The position numbers were made by a program, and so were the translations under genes. A DNA stretch of 64,000 nt from an uncultured Pseudomonadota bacterium (GTDB lineage: Bacteria; Pseudomonadota; Gammaproteobacteria; Methylococcales; Methylomonadaceae): contig CAILJB010000064.1 of NCBI GenBank assembly GCA_903834465.1, positions 1 to 64,000 of the forward strand. The letters are read 5' to 3'. Of the stretch, positions 17,942 through 26,134 are shown piece after piece (the first letter of the stretch is position 1; each line of letters starts with the position of its first letter). Under the pieces are notes generated by a model. It saw nothing but the letters and a program-made list of their open reading frames with translations, had not been told where the DNA came from and made no database searches.

Positions 17942-18110
17942 AACAACTCCAAAATTTGAACGCGCATATTTTACCGCGTATGCAAAGAATAAAAAAACGG
18001 CGTGCTGATTTTACTCTATTCAAAAGGGCAATGTAAAAGAAAAGAAGTGTTGATTAACTGAGCATGAATTGCAATGATATAGCCAACATTGTGAATAAAA
18101 CCAATCGAGT

Positions 18111-19514
18111 GTGACTGCTATTTTAAACTTCTTCAAAAATTTTTTAACTTTGGACGATGTACCAACAAGATTACCTGAAATTGCACAGAAAATACCTGTT
18201 GGCGCAACCATTATTCCACGTCCAGAACATTGTATTTCACGCAAACAAGTCAGTGATAATGCACTGAAAGTTTTGTATCGCTTGCGTAAAGAAGGTTTCG
18301 ATGCGTATTTAGTTGGCGGCGGCGTGCGGGATTTATTGCTCGGACGTGAACCGAAAGATTTTGATGTCGTTACCGACGCTGAACCGGAACAAGTTGCGCG
18401 AATTTTTAGTAATTGCCGTTTGATTGGAAAACGGTTTCGATTAGCACATATCTGTTATGGTCGTGACATTGTGGAAGTTGCCACCTTTCGTAAAGCCAGC
18501 GACGATGCTAAACAAAATGCCCGTTTAACTAAAGAAGGACGCATTTTACAAGATAATATTTACGGCTCGCTCGAAGAAGATGTGTGGCGACGTGATTTCA
18601 CCATTAACGCGCTTTATTACAATATTCGGGATTTTTCAATTGTCGATTTTGTTGGTGGCATGGCGGATCATGAAGCCTGTTTGATTCGTTTAATTGGTGA
18701 TGCCAGTGCGCGTTTTCGAGAAGACCCTGTACGCATGTTACGCGCGGTGCGTTTTGCGGTGAAATTAGGTTTTAAGTTACACGAAGATTGCGAACAAGCC
18801 ATCCCCGTTAACGCGCATTTACTCGCCAGCGTTCCCGCCGCGCGTTTGCATGATGAAATGTCAAAATTATTTCTGACCGGCTATGGCGTGCAAACTTTTG
18901 AAATGTTGCGACAACATGGTTTGTTTGGTGTGTTATTTCCCGCCGTTGAGAAAAGTTTGTCGCACGAAGAAGCGCATTTTCCCAAAATGATGGTGATAAA
19001 CGCGCTGAAAAATTCCGATAATCGGATTGCTGAAAATAAACCGGTTACGACTTATTTTTTATTGGCGGCGTTATTGTGGGAACCCATGTTGCATCGCGCT
19101 AAGGAAAAAATCGCAAAAGGTACACCAGATGCCGATGCGTATCACGAAGCAGCGAGTGAAGTTTTAACGCAACAAGTTCGGCGTATTGCCATTCCGCGTC
19201 ATTTGACGTTAGCGATTCGGGAAGTGTGGAGTTTGCAACCCAAATTCGCCGCACGGTCAGGCATGAAACCAAATCGTTTGATGACACATCCGCGTTTTCG
19301 CGCTGCGTATGATTTTTTGGTGTTACGCGCTCAAGCGGGCAGTGCGCCAGCGGAATTAGCGGAATGGTGGACAGCTTATCAAAGCGCGAATGAAACCGAG
19401 CAACGCAAAATGACACAACCGAAACAACAACCTAAAAGTGCTAAACCTAAACGAAAACGCCCGTATCGCAAAAAAACAAAAAATCCCGCTATTGCTATAC
19501 ATTCAGAGTCTTAA
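18111..19514 (+). CDS. pcnB: Poly(A) polymerase I
   Basis: 467 residues from GTG 18111; there is no in-frame ATG nearby. Class II nucleotidyltransferase that adds 3' poly(A) tails to RNA and so promotes decay. The pre-domain segment RPEHCISRKQVSDNALKVLYRL is the usual PcnB lead and separates it from CCA-adding enzymes. The catalytic block follows: LVGGGVRDLLLG and DFDVVTDAEP with the two metal-binding aspartates, then RRDFTINALYY and RFREDPVRMLRAVRFAVKLGF. The C-terminal tail is very basic (KPKRKRPYRKKTK), typical for RNA contact. folK starts 6 bases later; the pcnB-folK-panB-panC order is common in gammaproteobacteria. Confidence 0.95.
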   Translation: MTAILNFFKNFLTLDDVPTRLPEIAQKIPVGATIIPRPEHCISRKQVSDNALKVLYRLRKEGFDAYLVGGGVRDLLLGREPKDFDVVTDAEPEQVARIFSNCRLIGKRFRLAHICYGRDIVEVATFRKASDDAKQNARLTKEGRILQDNIYGSLEEDVWRRDFTINALYYNIRDFSIVDFVGGMADHEACLIRLIGDASARFREDPVRMLRAVRFAVKLGFKLHEDCEQAIPVNAHLLASVPAARLHDEMSKLFLTGYGVQTFEMLRQHGLFGVLFPAVEKSLSHEEAHFPKMMVINALKNSDNRIAENKPVTTYFLLAALLWEPMLHRAKEKIAKGTPDADAYHEAASEVLTQQVRRIAIPRHLTLAIREVWSLQPKFAARSGMKPNRLMTHPRFRAAYDFLVLRAQAGSAPAELAEWWTAYQSANETEQRKMTQPKQQPKSAKPKRKRPYRKKTKNPAIAIHSES

Positions 19515-19520
19515 TTTTTT

Positions 19521-20018
19521 ATGGTTATCGAAACAGTCGCTTATTTAGGGTTAGGCAGTAATTTAGACACGCCTATCGAACAATTGCGTGATGCACGGAT
19601 GGCAATTTGCGCTATTAACGGTATTGAGGAAATTGCATTTTCGAGTTTATACCGTAGTCCACCGATGGGTTCACAAAATCAACCGGATTACGTCAATGCC
19701 GTCATGGCAATTAAAACAAATTTGCCACCACTAATTTTGCTCAGTACGTTGCAACATATTGAAAATGAACAGGGACGTGTTCGCACAGAACGGTGGGGCG
19801 CACGCACGTTGGATTTAGATATTTTGTTATTTGGCGACCAAATTTTAGATTTTCCCAATCTTATTGTGCCGCATTACGGTATGACAGAACGGGCGTTTGT
19901 GTTGTATCCGTTATTTGAAATTGCACCCGATTTAATGATTCCTAAACATGGCACTCTTGCTGAATTAGTAGCACGTTGCCCATTAGATGGTTTAGAGCGT
20001 TTAGCCAATGCCACATAG
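19521..20018 (+). CDS. folK: 2-amino-4-hydroxy-6-hydroxymethyldihydropteridine pyrophosphokinase
   Basis: 165 residues, normal length. It transfers pyrophosphate from ATP to 6-hydroxymethyl-7,8-dihydropterin in folate synthesis. It shows the N-terminal AYLGLGSNLDTP, the pterin-site segment SSLYRSPPMGSQNQPDYVNAV and the ATP/Mg motif RWGARTLDLDILLF with the DLD aspartates, followed by PHYGMTERAFVLYPL. It follows pcnB by 6 bases and overlaps panB by 11 bases, so it lies inside one operon. Confidence 0.96.
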   Translation: MVIETVAYLGLGSNLDTPIEQLRDARMAICAINGIEEIAFSSLYRSPPMGSQNQPDYVNAVMAIKTNLPPLILLSTLQHIENEQGRVRTERWGARTLDLDILLFGDQILDFPNLIVPHYGMTERAFVLYPLFEIAPDLMIPKHGTLAELVARCPLDGLERLANAT

Positions 20019-20826
20019 TTATTTAACATCAAACTCAAGCCAACCAGTGACACATTTGGATTTGCTCACAATGAAACAGCGCGGGGAAAAATTTGCGTGT
20101 TTAACCGCCTACGATGCAAGTTTTAGCGCATTGATTGATGCAGCAGGCATCGATGCAATTTTGGTTGGCGATTCGCTTGGCATGGTCATTCAGGGGAATC
20201 CGACGACTTTGCCCGTAAAAATGGATGACATGGTTTATCACACGCGCTGTGTGACGAAAACGTGCAAACGCGCTTTAGTGATTGCTGACTTACCATTCAT
20301 GACTTATGCAACGCCTGAAATGGCTGCTCAAAATGCGGCGGCGTTAATTCAAGAGGGTGGCGCACAAATGGTGAAATTGGAAGGTGCTAAAGTCGAAATT
20401 ATTCAATTTTTGGTTGCCCAAGGCATTTCAGTTTGTGGGCATTTAGGTTTATTGCCGCAATTTATTCATCAACTCGGTAGCTATAAAGTGCAAGGCAAAG
20501 TGGCAGAAAGTGCGGCGCAATTACTCGCCGATGCGTTAGCAATACAAAACGCGGGGGCGGCAATGTTGGTTTTAGAATGTGTCCCTGCTGATTTAGCGCG
20601 AAAAATTACTGAAAAATTAACCATTCCCGTCATTGGTATTGGCGCTGGTAAATGTTGTGACGCGCAAGTTTTGGTTGTCTACGATATGTTGGGCATTAGT
20701 ACCGGCAAACGTCCTCGTTTTTCTAAAAACTTTCTTATCGAAACAAATTCCATTGAAACCGCACTAAAAAATTATTGTCACGCGGTTAAACAAGGCGATT
20801 TTCCCACTGCGGCACACAGTTTTTAA
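20008..20826 (+). CDS. panB: 3-methyl-2-oxobutanoate hydroxymethyltransferase
   Basis: 272 residues. It makes ketopantoate from 2-oxoisovalerate and methylenetetrahydrofolate, the first step of pantothenate synthesis. Motifs: LTAYDASFSALIDAAG, the metal-site VGDSLGMV, ADLPFMTY, GGAQMVKLEG with the catalytic region, and the C-terminal IGIGAGKCCDAQVLVVYDMLG. The last motif usually reads GxGxxxDGQ, so the CCDAQ form is a small departure. The ATG at 20008 overlaps folK by 11 bases. panC follows after 17 bases. Confidence 0.95.
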   Translation: MPHSYLTSNSSQPVTHLDLLTMKQRGEKFACLTAYDASFSALIDAAGIDAILVGDSLGMVIQGNPTTLPVKMDDMVYHTRCVTKTCKRALVIADLPFMTYATPEMAAQNAAALIQEGGAQMVKLEGAKVEIIQFLVAQGISVCGHLGLLPQFIHQLGSYKVQGKVAESAAQLLADALAIQNAGAAMLVLECVPADLARKITEKLTIPVIGIGAGKCCDAQVLVVYDMLGISTGKRPRFSKNFLIETNSIETALKNYCHAVKQGDFPTAAHSF

Positions 20827-20843
20827 TTTTCTCTCCACAAATT

Positions 20844-21683
20844 ATGCAAATTCTTCACACTGTTTCTGATATTCGCCACTGTATTAAAAACTGGCGTAAT
20901 GCTGGTCAGCGAATCGCTTTCGTACCAACAATGGGCAATTTACACGCGGGGCATTTGCAACTTGTGCAAGAAGCAAAACACCACGCAGATAAAGTCATCG
21001 TCAGTATTTTCGTTAATCCAACGCAATTTGGTGTTAATGAAGATTTCGCGGATTATCCACGCACAGAAACGGCAGATTGCGAGAAATTAGCGGCAGAAAG
21101 TTGTGATGTTGTTTTTCTGCCTACTGTCGAAATGATTTATGCACCGAATGCTCAAACAACAGTTAGCGTTTCAGACGTGTCTAAAAATTATTGTGGCAGT
21201 TCACGCGCAGGGCATTTTGATGGTGTGGCAACCGTTGTGTGTAAATTGTTTAATATCGTGCAACCGGATATTTCGTTGTTTGGTTTAAAAGATTTTCAGC
21301 AATTTGTCGTTATTCTGACGCTGGTGCGCGATTTACATTTACCGATTGAACTGATTGGCGTGCCAACAGTACGCGAACTGGATGGATTAGCGATGAGTTC
21401 ACGCAATGGTTATTTGAATAGTGTAGCACGAGAAACTGCGCCGAAACTTTATCAAACATTGCAACAAGCACGAGATGAACTTATAGCTGGGCAAGCGATA
21501 ACTGTTGTTGAGCAACATGCCATCACTAAATTAACACAGGCAGGGTTTATCGTAGATTATTTCAAGGTTGCCAAACGCAGTGATTTACAGTTTGCCACGT
21601 TAGATGATAACGCCCTGATTATTTTAGTTGCCGCAAAATTAGACACAACTCGCTTAATTGATAATTTGTGGGTAGATAAATAA
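20844..21683 (+). CDS. panC: Pantothenate synthetase (pantoate-beta-alanine ligase)
   Basis: 279 residues. It joins pantoate and beta-alanine with ATP. Motifs: FVPTMGNLHAGHLQLV (HIGH-type ATP site), SIFVNPTQFG, the SRAGHFDGVATVV loop, LFGLKDFQQF (usually GxKDxQQ), and the KMSKS-like MSSRNGYL. It is followed by ppx rather than panD, so aspartate decarboxylase for beta-alanine must be elsewhere or replaced. It is in the pcnB-folK-panB-panC operon. Confidence 0.95.
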   Translation: MQILHTVSDIRHCIKNWRNAGQRIAFVPTMGNLHAGHLQLVQEAKHHADKVIVSIFVNPTQFGVNEDFADYPRTETADCEKLAAESCDVVFLPTVEMIYAPNAQTTVSVSDVSKNYCGSSRAGHFDGVATVVCKLFNIVQPDISLFGLKDFQQFVVILTLVRDLHLPIELIGVPTVRELDGLAMSSRNGYLNSVARETAPKLYQTLQQARDELIAGQAITVVEQHAITKLTQAGFIVDYFKVAKRSDLQFATLDDNALIILVAAKLDTTRLIDNLWVDK

Positions 21684-21721
21684 TTCGTTGATTACCAATA
21701 ACTCAAAAATAGGAACTTTTC

Positions 21722-23221
21722 GTGTTAAAAAAACCGCCTAGTTGCGTTGCCGCTGTAGATTTAGGGTCAAACAGCTTTCACATGATTGTTTGCAGTTTGA
21801 CCGACGGTAAACTGCAAACAATTGATCGTTTAAAAGAAATGGTGCGTTTAGCGTCTGGGTTAGATAAAAGAAATTTTCTCGACGAAGTCACACAAGAACG
21901 TGCGCTGGCATGTTTAGAACGCTTTGGACAGCGTATTCGTCATTTTCCACCTGAGAGCGTTAGGATTGTTGGTACAAGTACCTTGCGGACGGCTCGAAAC
22001 GCTGCACAATTTTTAGAAAAAGCCGAACTTGCTTTAAATCATCCGATACACATTATTTCAGGCATTGAAGAAGCACGGCTGATTTATCAGGGGGTAGCAA
22101 ACAATTTGAGCAGTCAGGCTAAATTACGTTTAGTCATGGATATTGGCGGCGGAAGTACCGAATACATCATTGGTTCAGGTGATAATCCTCTCGACAAGGA
22201 AAGTTTGCCGATGGGTTGTGTGACGGTGAGCAATTTATTTTTTAAAGATGGTAAATTATCAAAAACAGAGTTCAACCAAGCCGTCTTATTTGCTCAGCGG
22301 CGTTTAGAACCGTTTCAACAAAAATTTCAAGCAGGATTATGGGACGAAGCCATTGGCGCATCGGGTAGTTTACGAGCAATTGATAAAGTGTTGTTGGCAA
22401 AAAATTGGAGTAATAACGGTATTACTCGTGAAGGCTTGGAACTGCTCGTGCAACATATTTATAATACGCCGCACATTAACGCGTTGAATTTGCCTGAACT
22501 GGATCCCGAACGGTTGCCGGTTTTTGTCGGGGGTGTTGCAATTGTCTATGCGACATTTAAAAGTTTGAATATTACGCAAATGACGATTTCAGATGGGGCG
22601 TTGCGTGAGGGGCTAATTCATGATTTGTTGGGACGAATTTATGACCATGATATTCGCTCTGCCACTGTTCGTCAGATTGCAGAACGTTATCATGTCGATA
22701 TTTTACACGCGCAACGTATTAAACAAACGGTGGATTATTTATTGGCACAATTGCCTGAAGATTATTTTCAAATCGATCACGAACAAGCACGGCAATTTTT
22801 GCATTGGGCGGCAGAATTACACGAACTTGGACACGATATTGCCCACAGTCAATACCATAAACACAGTGCGTATGTGATTGAAAATGGTGATTTCGCAGGC
22901 TTTTCGCGTCAAGACCAAATGTTATTAGCGGCAATTGTGCGCGTGCATCGCCGTAAATTTGCATTAAAAGTATTTGCAGATTTACCCGCCCCATGGCATT
23001 ACGAAGCTCCGAAATTGGCATTATTACTACGACTTTCTGTGTTATTACATCGCAATCGTCAAGATTATGAAGTACCACAATTCCAATTTTCGTGGGTAAA
23101 ATCCAAAATAAAATTACGTTTTCCTGATGGTTGGCTCGACACTTCTCCACTTACACAAGCGGATTTATTGTACGAAGCGGAAAATTTAAAAATCGCTGGT
23201 TTAAAACTCGAAGTTGCATAA
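21722..23221 (+). CDS. ppx: Exopolyphosphatase (Ppx/GppA family)
   Basis: 499 residues from GTG 21722, with an AGGAAC ribosome site 6-7 bases upstream. It splits terminal phosphate from polyphosphate; relatives also act on pppGpp. The actin-like fold motifs are intact: AAVDLGSNSFHMIV (phosphate 1), LVMDIGGGSTEYIIG (phosphate 2) and VGGVAIVYATF. The C-terminal third is the HD-like domain typical of long Ppx proteins (about 315-499; HELGHDIAHSQYHKHSAYVI). The assignment as Ppx rather than GppA rests on length and is not certain. It is 38 bases after panC. Confidence 0.9.
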   Translation: MLKKPPSCVAAVDLGSNSFHMIVCSLTDGKLQTIDRLKEMVRLASGLDKRNFLDEVTQERALACLERFGQRIRHFPPESVRIVGTSTLRTARNAAQFLEKAELALNHPIHIISGIEEARLIYQGVANNLSSQAKLRLVMDIGGGSTEYIIGSGDNPLDKESLPMGCVTVSNLFFKDGKLSKTEFNQAVLFAQRRLEPFQQKFQAGLWDEAIGASGSLRAIDKVLLAKNWSNNGITREGLELLVQHIYNTPHINALNLPELDPERLPVFVGGVAIVYATFKSLNITQMTISDGALREGLIHDLLGRIYDHDIRSATVRQIAERYHVDILHAQRIKQTVDYLLAQLPEDYFQIDHEQARQFLHWAAELHELGHDIAHSQYHKHSAYVIENGDFAGFSRQDQMLLAAIVRVHRRKFALKVFADLPAPWHYEAPKLALLLRLSVLLHRNRQDYEVPQFQFSWVKSKIKLRFPDGWLDTSPLTQADLLYEAENLKIAGLKLEVA

Positions 23222-23223
23222 CT

Positions 23224-24465
23224 ATGCCGCGTGCGCTTGTCCTTATTTTGTATTTTTTAGCAGGGCTTTTAGGGCTAGCATGTTTACTATGTATGCTGGT
23301 ACTCGCGTATGGTTTGAGTTCTGAAACGAATCAGTCCGCACCAACACCGCTTACCTCCGAACATATTGTTCAAGCACGAAAAATTTTGCACGAAGGTACA
23401 AAAATAAAACCGGATGAAATTGCGGCGATTACACTTTCTGAAGCAGATTTAAACCTTGCGGGAAATTACTTGCTGAATCGCTATCGGCAAAGCGCGATGC
23501 ACATTGAATTGGTGAATAACAAATTACGTTGCACCGCATCGCTGACCTTACCACAAAATCCTTTCGCCAATTATTTTAACGTTAGTTTTCGTTTAGGCAG
23601 CGAAAGTGGAGAAGCGTTACCGCATATTGCAAAATTCAAAGTCGGTAAATTGCTGTTACCTGCAAAATTGGCGGATTGGGTCATTCACGCACTCATTCAC
23701 TATTCGTTTTTAAATGAATATTTTATTTTGGCGACGCAACCGATTCAACAAGTTGAAATTGCAGATAAAACACTGACGATTTTCTACGATTCCAATTTAC
23801 CAAATCATTCTTTTAATGTGGAAAGTCGTCAACTTTATCAGCAAAAAATTACCGAAATTATCGAACAGCATGATTCTAAATGGCGGTTATCGTTGGCGGA
23901 ATTGTTAAAACCGGTTTTTGAATTAGCTTATCAACGCGCCACGCTGGCGACAGCCATTCAAGAAAATCGCAGTGCCATTTTAGCCATTAACGATTACGTT
24001 AATTCTATGGAAAATCCCCAATATGCGGCGTTTTTATATAAACGTTCGGATTTAGCGCAGCATTTTATGGGGACAGCGGCATTGACCGCATCAACAAATA
24101 GTCGCGTGGCAAATGCGCTGGGCGAAGTGAAAGAATTGAGCGACGCGCAAGCCGGTGGCAGTGGTTTTAGTTTTATCGATTTAGCCGCCGATAAAGCGGG
24201 GAGTCGTTTTGGGGAATTAGCCGTATCGTCGCCAGAAAATGCACGTCATCTTCAACAATTCGTCGCCCAAATCAAAGATTACAGTGATTTTATGCCTGAC
24301 CCGCGTGATTTACCTGAACACATGAGCGAAACCGAATTTAAACGTATTTTTGAATCAACGCAAAGCTCCGCTTATTTAACCCTTTCCGCGCACATTGACG
24401 CACGCATTGCGATGATGCCGCTTTATCAAAAAACTTCAACTTCTGAGGCTTTTCATGACAAATGA
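23224..24465 (+). CDS. Membrane-anchored protein of unknown function
   Basis: 413 residues from ATG 23224, three bases after ppx; the frame extends upstream into ppx, but the hydrophobic N-terminus marks this start. One N-terminal membrane span (about 4-28, LILYFLAGLLGLACLLCMLV) anchors a large soluble domain, probably periplasmic. No signal cleavage site and no enzyme motif was recognised. The C-terminal third has helical, Asp/Glu-rich segments. Its stop overlaps the start of the spermidine-synthase-like gene by 11 bases, so the two products are likely made together. Confidence 0.75.
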   Translation: MPRALVLILYFLAGLLGLACLLCMLVLAYGLSSETNQSAPTPLTSEHIVQARKILHEGTKIKPDEIAAITLSEADLNLAGNYLLNRYRQSAMHIELVNNKLRCTASLTLPQNPFANYFNVSFRLGSESGEALPHIAKFKVGKLLLPAKLADWVIHALIHYSFLNEYFILATQPIQQVEIADKTLTIFYDSNLPNHSFNVESRQLYQQKITEIIEQHDSKWRLSLAELLKPVFELAYQRATLATAIQENRSAILAINDYVNSMENPQYAAFLYKRSDLAQHFMGTAALTASTNSRVANALGEVKELSDAQAGGSGFSFIDLAADKAGSRFGELAVSSPENARHLQQFVAQIKDYSDFMPDPRDLPEHMSETEFKRIFESTQSSAYLTLSAHIDARIAMMPLYQKTSTSEAFHDK

Positions 24466-26017
24466 GATTGCACAACCTGCACCTATTTCGCCGTTTGGAC
24501 GTTTGGGATTACTCATGACGGTGCTAATTAGTGGCGCGTCGGTGATGGTAATTGAACTATTAGGCACACGTTTAATTGCGCCGTTTTATGGCACAAGTTT
24601 ATACGTTTGGTCGTCGTTAATTTCAGTGACAATGGTGGCATTAACGTTAGGGTATTTTATTGGCGGACGTTGGTCAGATTCGGCAAAACGTACAGGCTTG
24701 TCATTTATTATAGCGTTAGCCGCGTTTTTAACGTTGATGATTCCGTGGCTCACGCGACCTGTTTTACTGGCAACCGATTCTCTGGGCTTACGCGGTGGCG
24801 CATTTGTCAGTGCGTTAATTTTGTTTTTACCTAGCTTGATGATGCTTGGCATGGTCAGTCCGTTTGCGATTAAATTATCAACGTCTCAGATAAATAATAT
24901 TGGCAATACTTCCGGCACAATTTACGCCGTCAGTACCTTGGGAAGCGTGATTGGAACGTTAATTTTAGGTTTGTTTTTATTTCCACTCGTTGGTTCGCGG
25001 GAAATTTTAATTGCCACAGGCTTATTACTTTTTGCGCTGGCGTTAGTGATTGGTTGGATTGAACGTAAACAATTGCAATCAACGGCGACGTTAATACCGA
25101 GCGTGCTTTTGGTCGTTATTGGATTAGCATTATTGCCTAACGTGGTGAAAGCAGGGCAGATACGTCCGAACGAAAAATTCAACGTGCGTTTTGAACAAGA
25201 AAGTTTATACGGCTGGGTGCGCGTGATTGATGTCGCGGCGCGTGATTTACGTTTGCTCACCTCAGACGGTTCGGCAATTGGTGCGTCGAGTATTAAACGT
25301 GGTGAAAGCCAATTAAGTTATCAAGACATTGTCGGACTTATTCCGGCGTTGCGTCCGCAAATGACTAAAGCGTTAATTGTTGGTTTGGGCGCAGGACACA
25401 TGGCGAAAGTGTTAAACGAACGTTATGGCATCATTGTCGATACGTTGGAAATTGATCCAGCAGTCGCACAAGCGGCGGTCGATTATTTTGATTTTAAACC
25501 GACTGGTAAAGCAATCGTTGGCGATGCGCGGTATGAAATTCGCCATTTAACGGGGCAGTACGATTTAATTATTCATGATTGTTTTACGGGCGGCTCTGAA
25601 CCGGCGCATTTGTTGACGGTTGAAACGTTGCAGCAATTACGCGGTTTATTGTCGGAACAAGGTATTTTAGCGGTGAATTTTGTGGCATTTTCAGAAGGCA
25701 AAAACAGCGCATTAAACACCGTAAGTAAAACCTTGGCGCAAGTTTTTCCACAACAAACGACGTTTATTTCTGAACCAAATAAAGATTTTAATGATTTTAT
25801 TTTTCTCGCTTCGGCGCAACCGGTAGACATTCATAACGAACGATTAAAAATTGAACAGCAAGCCTGGTTACAAAATCGGTTATTTCCTATCGATAACCAA
25901 AATGGCGTGATTTTGACTGACAATTTTAATCCACTTGAACATTTGCAAATCGCTAAAGCTGAAAAATATCGGCATTTTTTAATTGATATGTTTGGGGAAG
26001 AATTGTTTGTGCGCTGA
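24455..26017 (+). CDS. Membrane-fused spermidine-synthase-like protein
   Basis: 520 residues. The first 220 residues hold about seven membrane spans, beginning SVMVIELLGTRLIAPFYGTSLYVWSSLI, a conserved start of the fused MFS-like/spermidine synthase family. The C-terminal domain (about 230-510) is a Rossmann methyltransferase-fold aminopropyltransferase: ALIVGLGAGHMAKVL (dcAdoMet binding), VDTLEIDPAVAQAA, GDARYEIR and YDLIIHDCFTGG, where soluble SpeE has D-x-x-D-P in the catalytic loop. The altered loop makes true spermidine synthase activity doubtful. It is coupled to the unknown gene before it by an 11-base overlap. Confidence 0.85.
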   Translation: MTNEIAQPAPISPFGRLGLLMTVLISGASVMVIELLGTRLIAPFYGTSLYVWSSLISVTMVALTLGYFIGGRWSDSAKRTGLSFIIALAAFLTLMIPWLTRPVLLATDSLGLRGGAFVSALILFLPSLMMLGMVSPFAIKLSTSQINNIGNTSGTIYAVSTLGSVIGTLILGLFLFPLVGSREILIATGLLLFALALVIGWIERKQLQSTATLIPSVLLVVIGLALLPNVVKAGQIRPNEKFNVRFEQESLYGWVRVIDVAARDLRLLTSDGSAIGASSIKRGESQLSYQDIVGLIPALRPQMTKALIVGLGAGHMAKVLNERYGIIVDTLEIDPAVAQAAVDYFDFKPTGKAIVGDARYEIRHLTGQYDLIIHDCFTGGSEPAHLLTVETLQQLRGLLSEQGILAVNFVAFSEGKNSALNTVSKTLAQVFPQQTTFISEPNKDFNDFIFLASAQPVDIHNERLKIEQQAWLQNRLFPIDNQNGVILTDNFNPLEHLQIAKAEKYRHFLIDMFGEELFVR

Positions 26018-26134
26018 GTTTTATTGGCTGATTTTTAAGTATTATTTTCGTTGTAATCGTTATCATGTTGTCATAAAACTAGCCTAGCCTATGGTAAAAA
26101 TGTTCTCTGCCAACAAACTAATAGGTACTTGTGT

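Noticed and set aside
22719-23150. Minus-strand frame of 143 codons within ppx
   Set aside because: Antisense to the HD-like part of ppx and lacks any known motif.
26068-26095. Possible Pho box (TTGTCATAAAA) before the EAL-CBS-GGDEF gene
   Set aside because: Only one good half-site; the second unit is poor and the distance to the -10-like TATGGT does not fit.
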